From NCBI RefSeq assembly GCF_040500525.1, contig NZ_CP159405.1, positions 505,001-569,000 of the forward strand: DNA of 64,000 bases. Direction: 5' to 3'. Source of the stretch: Azospirillum formosense. GTDB lineage: Bacteria; Pseudomonadota; Alphaproteobacteria; Azospirillales; Azospirillaceae. The notes beneath the pieces were generated by a model. That model was not told where the DNA came from and searched no databases. It saw only the letters and a program-made list of their open reading frames with translations. This document shows, piece after piece, positions 59,506 to 64,000 of this stretch. The position numbers and the translations under genes were made by a program. The first letter of the stretch is position 1. The number at the start of each line of letters is the position of its first letter.

Positions 59506-62166
59506 TCAGCGCGAACGGACCAGCGCCACCGGCTTGCGCTCAGCCGCGGGTTCCGGCGCGGGTTCCGCCCCTTCGGCGTAGGCGCGGCCGTAGTAGCTGT
59601 CGAGCAGGAGCTGCCGGATCTCGGCAACCAGCGGAAAGCGCGGGTTGGCGCCGGTGCACTGGTCGTCGAAGGCGGCCTCGGCGATGGCGTCCAGCCGGGC
59701 CAGGAACTCCGCCTCCGGCACCCCGGCGGCCTGGATCGAGGCCGGGATGTCCAGCGTCCGCTTCAGCTCCTCCACCCAGGCCACCAGCTTTTCCACCCGC
59801 TCATGGTCGCGGCTGCCGCCGAGGCCGAGGTGACGGGTGATCTCGGCGTAGCGGGCGACGCCCTTGGGCCGGTCGTACTGGCTGAAGGCGGTCTGCTTGG
59901 TCGGGATGTCGGCGGCGTTGTAGCGGATGACGTTGGCGATCAGCAGCGCGTTGGCGACGCCGTGCGGCAGGTGGAACTCCGCCCCCAGCTTGTGCGCCAT
60001 CGAATGGCAGACGCCGAGGAAGGCGTTGGCGAAGGCGATGCCGGCCAGCGTGGCGGCGCTGTGCACCTGCTCCCGCGCCTTGGGGTCCTTGGCGCCGTTG
60101 GCGTAGGCGGAGGGCAGATGCTCCTTCAGCAGCTTCAGCGCCTGGAGCGCCTGCCCGTCGGTGTACTCGTTCGCCAAGACCGAAACATAGGCCTCCAGCG
60201 CGTGGGTCACCGCGTCGATGCCCCCGGCGGCGGTCAGGCCCTTCGGCATGTCCATCACCAGATTGGCGTCGATGATCGCCAGGGTCGGCGTCAGTTCATA
60301 GTCGGCGATCGGGTACTTGATGCCGGTGCGCTCGTCGGTCACCACGGCGAAGGGCGTGACCTCCGACCCGGTGCCGGACGTGGTCGGGACGGCGACGAAC
60401 TGCGCCTTCACCCCCAGCTTGGGGAAGGTGTAGATGCGCTTGCGGATGTCCATGAAGCGCAGGGCCAGATCCTCGAAGGCGACGTCCGGGGCCTCGTACA
60501 TCACCCACATGATCTTGGCCGCGTCCATCGGCGAGCCGCCGCCCAGCGCCAGGATGACGTCCGGCTGGAAGGCGTTGGCGAGCGCCAGCCCGCGCCGCAC
60601 CACCGCCAGGGTGGGGTCGGCGGCGACCTCGAAGAAGGTCTCCACCGCGAGGCCCAGCCCCTTGAGGATGCGCACGGTCTCGTCGACGTGGCCGTTCTCG
60701 AACAGGAAGCGGTCTGTGACGATCAGGCAGCGCTTCTTGCCGCGCAGCTCCTCCAGCGCGAAGGGCAGGCAGCCGCGGCGGAAATAAATGGATTTCGGCA
60801 GCTTGTGCCACAGCATGTTCTCGGCCCGCTTCGCCACGGTCTTGCGGTTGATGAGGTGCTGCGGCCCGACATTCTCGGAGATCGAGTTGCCGCCCCAGGA
60901 ACCGCAGCCGAGCGTCAGCGACGGCGCCAGCCGGAAATTGTAGAGGTCGCCGATGCCGCCCTGCGAGGAGGGCGTGTTGATCAGGATGCGCGCCGTCTTC
61001 ATCGCCTGCCCGAAATGGCGGATGCGCTCCGGCTGCTGGTCCTGGTCGGTGTAGAGGGCGGAGGTGTGGCCGATGCCGCCCAGCGCGACCAGCGCCGCCG
61101 CCTTCTCGCAGGCGTCCATGAAGTCGCGGGCGCGGTAGAGCGCCAGGGTCGGCGACAGCTTCTCGTGGGCGAAGGGCTCGTCCTCGGTCACCGCCTCGAC
61201 CTCGGCGATCAGCACCTTGGTGTGGGCGGGAACGCTCACCCCGGCCATGGCGGCGATGGTGCCGGCCGACTGGCCGACGATGTCGGCGTTCAGCGCGCCG
61301 TTCTTCAGCAGCACCTTGCGCACCGCGTCGGCGTCTGCCGCCGACAGGATGTGGCCGCCATGGTGGGCGAAGCGGTCGCGCACAGCGTCATAGGCGGACT
61401 CCACGACGATGGCCGACTGCTCCGACGCGCAGACCACGCCGTTGTCGAAGGTCTTGGACATCAGGATGGAGGCGACGGCCCGCTTGATGTCGGCGAACTC
61501 GTCGATCACCGCCGGGGTGTTGCCGGCGCCGACGCCGATGGCCGGCTTGCCCGAGGAATAGGCCGCCTTGACCATGCCCGGCCCGCCGGTCGCCAGGATC
61601 AGGTTGATGTCGGGGTGGTGCATCACCGCGTTCGACAGCTCCACCGAGGGCTCGTCGATCCAGCCGATGATGTCCGGGGGCGCGCCGGCCTCCACCGCCG
61701 CCTGGAGGACGATCCGCGCGGCCTCGCAGGTCGCCTTGCGGGCGCGGGGGTGCGGCGAGAAGACGATGCCGTTGCGCGTCTTCAGGCTGATCAGCGCCTT
61801 GAAGATGGCGGTCGAGGTCGGGTTGGTGGTCGGCACGATGGCGCAGATCAGGCCCACCGGCTCGGCGATCGTCATGATGCCGTATTCCGGGTCCTCCTCG
61901 AGGATGCCGCAGGTCTTCTCGTCCTTGTACTTGTTGTAGATGTACTCGGAGGCGAAGTGGTTCTTGACGACCTTGTCCTCCATCACGCCCATGCGAGTCT
62001 CGGCGACCGCCAGCTTCGCCAGCGGGATGCGCGCGTTGGCAGCGGCCAGGGCGGCGCTGCGGAAGATGCGGTCAACGGTCTCCTGCGGGAAGCCGGCGTA
62101 GACTTTCTGCGCCTCCCGGACGCGGAGGACGAGGTCGTTGAGGTCTGCAAGGGTGGTGACGGGCAT
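59506..62166 (-). CDS. adhE: Bifunctional acetaldehyde-CoA / alcohol dehydrogenase
   Basis: An 886-residue fusion reducing acetyl-CoA to acetaldehyde and then ethanol, regenerating two NAD+. The aldehyde dehydrogenase half (1-about 440) has catalytic Cys246 in DNGVVCASEQ; a linker precedes the iron-dependent alcohol dehydrogenase half (about 450-870), with GGGSPMDAAKIMWVMYE and the iron-ligand His segments (THALEAYVSV; HSMAHKLGAEFHLPHGVAN). Full family length. Works with pflB (acetyl-CoA supply). The AAA+/AraC gene lies downstream. Confidence 0.97.
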   Translation of the reverse strand: MPVTTLADLNDLVLRVREAQKVYAGFPQETVDRIFRSAALAAANARIPLAKLAVAETRMGVMEDKVVKNHFASEYIYNKYKDEKTCGILEEDPEYGIMTIAEPVGLICAIVPTTNPTSTAIFKALISLKTRNGIVFSPHPRARKATCEAARIVLQAAVEAGAPPDIIGWIDEPSVELSNAVMHHPDINLILATGGPGMVKAAYSSGKPAIGVGAGNTPAVIDEFADIKRAVASILMSKTFDNGVVCASEQSAIVVESAYDAVRDRFAHHGGHILSAADADAVRKVLLKNGALNADIVGQSAGTIAAMAGVSVPAHTKVLIAEVEAVTEDEPFAHEKLSPTLALYRARDFMDACEKAAALVALGGIGHTSALYTDQDQQPERIRHFGQAMKTARILINTPSSQGGIGDLYNFRLAPSLTLGCGSWGGNSISENVGPQHLINRKTVAKRAENMLWHKLPKSIYFRRGCLPFALEELRGKKRCLIVTDRFLFENGHVDETVRILKGLGLAVETFFEVAADPTLAVVRRGLALANAFQPDVILALGGGSPMDAAKIMWVMYEAPDVAFEDLALRFMDIRKRIYTFPKLGVKAQFVAVPTTSGTGSEVTPFAVVTDERTGIKYPIADYELTPTLAIIDANLVMDMPKGLTAAGGIDAVTHALEAYVSVLANEYTDGQALQALKLLKEHLPSAYANGAKDPKAREQVHSAATLAGIAFANAFLGVCHSMAHKLGAEFHLPHGVANALLIANVIRYNAADIPTKQTAFSQYDRPKGVARYAEITRHLGLGGSRDHERVEKLVAWVEELKRTLDIPASIQAAGVPEAEFLARLDAIAEAAFDDQCTGANPRFPLVAEIRQLLLDSYYGRAYAEGAEPAPEPAAERKPVALVRSR

Positions 62167-62507
62167 ATCGTGTCGCCTCTGCGGTTGGCGCGCCGCCGGC
62201 CCCTTCGGGCCGGTGCTGGATGGCGGATGCGGGCGGGTTGAGGCCCTTCAGGCACCGGCATCCAGGGCACGCACGGAAAATCGGTCATGGCCGGGCGGCG
62301 CTTCGGTCCTGTCCGCGCGGCAAGAAAACTATCCCCCGATCATGGATGAGGGACCATGACTCATGTCAAAACTGGTATGACCACTTTCGGGGTAGGGCCA
62401 CCCCCAACCCGCCCGACCGGTCTGGAAAAATCTCTTCCGAACGGGTGACGAATTGCGCTGGACAAGCGCTCCGGTTCTTCCTATAAGACGCCCCCGCACG
62501 CAGCGGC
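62167..62507. other. Intergenic region between adhE and tRNA-Phe
   Basis: This 341-base gap contains the adhE leader on the left and the tRNA promoter at the right. I find no convincing gene. The adhE control site is not obvious; no sigma-54 element with correct spacing or FNR site was seen. Confidence 0.4.
62459..62487 (+). promoter_or_regulatory. Promoter of tRNA-Phe
   Basis: TGGACA at 62459-62464, 17-base spacer, TATAAG at 62482-62487. The predicted start is about 14 bases before the tRNA 5' end, a normal short leader. Confidence 0.6.
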
Positions 62508-62583
62508 GCCCAGGTAGCTCAGTTGGTAGAGCAGGGGACTGAAAATCCCCGTGTCGGCGGTTCGACTCCGTCCCTGGGCACCA
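62508..62583 (+). tRNA. tRNA-Phe (GAA anticodon), CCA encoded
   Basis: A 76-base cloverleaf. Acceptor GCCCAGG pairs with CCTGGGC; the D-arm has AGCTCAGTTGGTAGAGC; the anticodon stem GGGGA/TCCCC encloses CTGAAAA with anticodon GAA; the T-arm is GGCGGTTCGACTCCGTC; CCA is encoded at 62581-62583. No integrated element follows, so it is not being used as an attachment site here. Confidence 0.97.
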
Positions 62584-62869
62584 TTTTCCTCAAGATCAGC
62601 ATCGAGGAGATGGTGTTCCGGCCACACCGGCCGAAACCGGACACTGCGCATCCTCCTTCCCTGCCTTTGCTTCGATCCGGCGTGCCGAAGGCGCGCTGCG
62701 ACCGTCTTTCGCGCAAGAAATTCTCTGCCGGCTCGACCGGACGGGCCCGGCGGACCACATCCGTTGCGATGGGCTCGCGCGCCCCGATCGCCGATAGGAA
62801 GCAGGCATCTTCCCGACATTCCCGAAAAGTTGTACATATTCCCATCAGAATCCATGGGAGGGGAATCCG

Positions 62870-64000
62870 ATGTTCGATGCCGGCCAACCGAGTCGCCGCA
62901 CGTTTCTGGTCGGGGCGGGTCGTTTCGCCGCCGCGTCGGCGCTCACCAGCGTCGCCCCCTTCCCCGCCCTCGCGGAGCCGGGTTCCCACCGGATCGCCGC
63001 CTCGGCGCTCAAGGATTTGGCCGGGGCGGTTCAGGGCGGTGTCGTGCTGCCCGACGATCCGTTCTTCGGCGACTACGCCCGACCGAACAACCTGCGTTTC
63101 CAGACGCTTCCGACCGCCATCGCGCGCTGCGCGAGCGAGGCGGACGTGCAGGCCTGCGTCGCCTGGGTGAAGAAGCACGGCGCCCGGTTCGCCGTGCGCA
63201 GCGGCGGGCACAACTACGCGGGCTTCTCAACCACCCCCGGCCTGCTCATCGACATGACGCCGCTCAGCGCCATCACCCCCCTGCCCGGCGGGGACGGGCT
63301 GGTCAAGGTGGGCGGCGGCGCCTTGAACGGCATGGTCTATCAGGCGCTCGAACGGCTAAACCGCAACGTCACCCACGGCCGCTGCACCACGGTGGGAGCG
63401 GCGGGCTTCCTGCTGGGCGGCGGCATCGGCTTCAACATGCGCATGTTCGGCATGGGGTCGGACCTGCTGCACGCCACGAGCATCGTCACGGCGGACGGCG
63501 CGCTGCATTCGGACATCCAGGACAGCGGCGACGGCAGCGACCTCTTCTGGGCCTGCCGCGGCGGTGCCGGCGGGAATTTCGGCATCAACACGTCCTTCAC
63601 CCTGCGCACCTTCCCGGTGGAGACGGTCACCTTCTTCGACATCACCTGGACCACGGACGTGGGCGAGGTGCTCCACACCCTGCTGACCCGTCTGGCGGAG
63701 GCGCCGCCGGAGTTCGGCAGCAAGATCAACGTCACCAAGCCGGCGCGCGGCAGCGGCGATCCGCGGCTCACCGTCTCCATCCTCGGCCAATTGCACAAGT
63801 GCGGCACGACGGTCGAGGCCATCATCGGACCGGTCCTGGAGAAGGCGTCGAAGACGCGGATCGACCGCGACATCGCCTATTGGCCGGCGCAGGATCTTCT
63901 GAGCGAGTTCACCTACCCCTACTTCTATCAGGAGAAATCCTCCTACATGAGGGCGGCGGACATCACGCCCGAGTCCGTCGCCGCCATGATCCGGCTCGCC
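62870..64000 (+). CDS. Tat-exported FAD-binding oxidoreductase (berberine-bridge-like), truncated by the window edge
   Basis: The first 377 residues of a flavoprotein. The N-terminus has a twin-arginine signal (SRRTFLVGAGRF at 8-19, Ala-rich core, cleavage near ALA-E36). The FAD-binding (PCMH-type) domain has His114 in VRSGGHNYAG and Cys172 in THGRCTTVGAAGFLLGGGIGF, the pair used for bicovalent FAD attachment in this family, implying a periplasmic oxidase for sugars or alcohols. ATG 62870 is preceded by GGGAGGGG. It continues past base 64000, so the C-terminal BBE part is not visible. Confidence 0.88.
   Translation, partial: MFDAGQPSRRTFLVGAGRFAAASALTSVAPFPALAEPGSHRIAASALKDLAGAVQGGVVLPDDPFFGDYARPNNLRFQTLPTAIARCASEADVQACVAWVKKHGARFAVRSGGHNYAGFSTTPGLLIDMTPLSAITPLPGGDGLVKVGGGALNGMVYQALERLNRNVTHGRCTTVGAAGFLLGGGIGFNMRMFGMGSDLLHATSIVTADGALHSDIQDSGDGSDLFWACRGGAGGNFGINTSFTLRTFPVETVTFFDITWTTDVGEVLHTLLTRLAEAPPEFGSKINVTKPARGSGDPRLTVSILGQLHKCGTTVEAIIGPVLEKASKTRIDRDIAYWPAQDLLSEFTYPYFYQEKSSYMRAADITPESVAAMIRLA

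Noticed and set aside
59371..62241. Long plus-strand open frame opposite adhE
   Set aside because: Composition is Gly/Arg/Ala/His-rich with no family motif; it is the antisense shadow of a GC-rich gene with third-position bias. adhE is unquestionable on the other strand.
62167..62508. Sigma-54 promoter for adhE
   Set aside because: The nearest GG/GC pair on the minus strand is spaced 13, not 12, and lacks the TGGC box; the adjacent regulator also lacks GAFTGA.
62508..62583. tRNA-Phe as an integration site for a mobile element
   Set aside because: No integrase, no repeated tRNA 3' end and no foreign composition are visible downstream.
1..64000. CRISPR array, insertion sequence or prophage
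   Set aside because: No regularly spaced direct repeats, transposase, integrase or structural phage genes were found; the GC-rich repeats are two-hairpin palindromes with no spacer pattern.

Overview
The window looks like a chromosome or chromid segment of a high-GC alphaproteobacterium of the Rhodospirillales/Azospirillum type. That rests on overall base composition and codon use, a bacteriophytochrome, TRAP transport, a MaoC-Pta fusion and GC-rich dispersed palindromes. The genus is an inference; the alphaproteobacterial placement is fairly secure.

Layout. (1) 1-4069: a GntR regulator with a mannitol-dehydrogenase-family enzyme, a secreted Cache-type protein and an alpha/beta hydrolase. 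(2) 4079-11982: fermentation and lower glycolysis: ackA, a MaoC-Pta fusion, enolase, pyruvate formate-lyase (pflB) and, divergent from pflB, a HexR-like regulator with a matching operator between them. (3) 12143-18324: an AcrAB/MexAB-type RND pump, a divergent TetR regulator with a clear operator, and a second tandem TetR gene. (4) 18462-24028: a Cache/PAS hybrid histidine kinase and a bacteriophytochrome hybrid kinase, convergent, with a 140-bp AT-rich inverted repeat between them. (5) 24535-27850: pyk, pflA and focA in one run. (6) 27998-28945: a DMT permease broken by an amber codon. (7) 29020-33066: a GntR regulator and a TRAP transporter (dctPQM) with a possible attenuator in its leader. 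(8) 33146-38741: TerC-family protein, chemoreceptor, three uncharacterised genes and a double cold-shock-domain protein. (9) 39035-55221: a large flagellar cluster (flgE-K-L-I-J and a FlgN-like gene; flgB-C, fliE, fliQ, flhA, fliR, flhB; fliI), with a lytic transglycosylase, a glycosyltransferase and unknowns. (10) 55231-62166: LysR/MFS pair, an unusual AAA+/AraC fusion regulator and adhE. (11) tRNA-Phe and the start of a Tat-exported, probably bicovalent flavoprotein that runs off the right edge.

How it fits together. pyk, pflB/pflA, focA, pta-ackA and adhE together form a pyruvate-to-formate, acetate and ethanol route. It appears to be wired to at least two local signals: a HexR-type box between pflB and hexR, and a second palindrome (core CTGATATAYTARTAT) at six places, including the promoters of pyk, pta-ackA, both GntR genes and the TRAP operon. 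That second set is the most interesting regulatory pattern here. One of its sites forms a promoter-like sequence that points antisense into hexR.

Coordinates of hairpins and operators were read by eye. No homology search or folding program was run.
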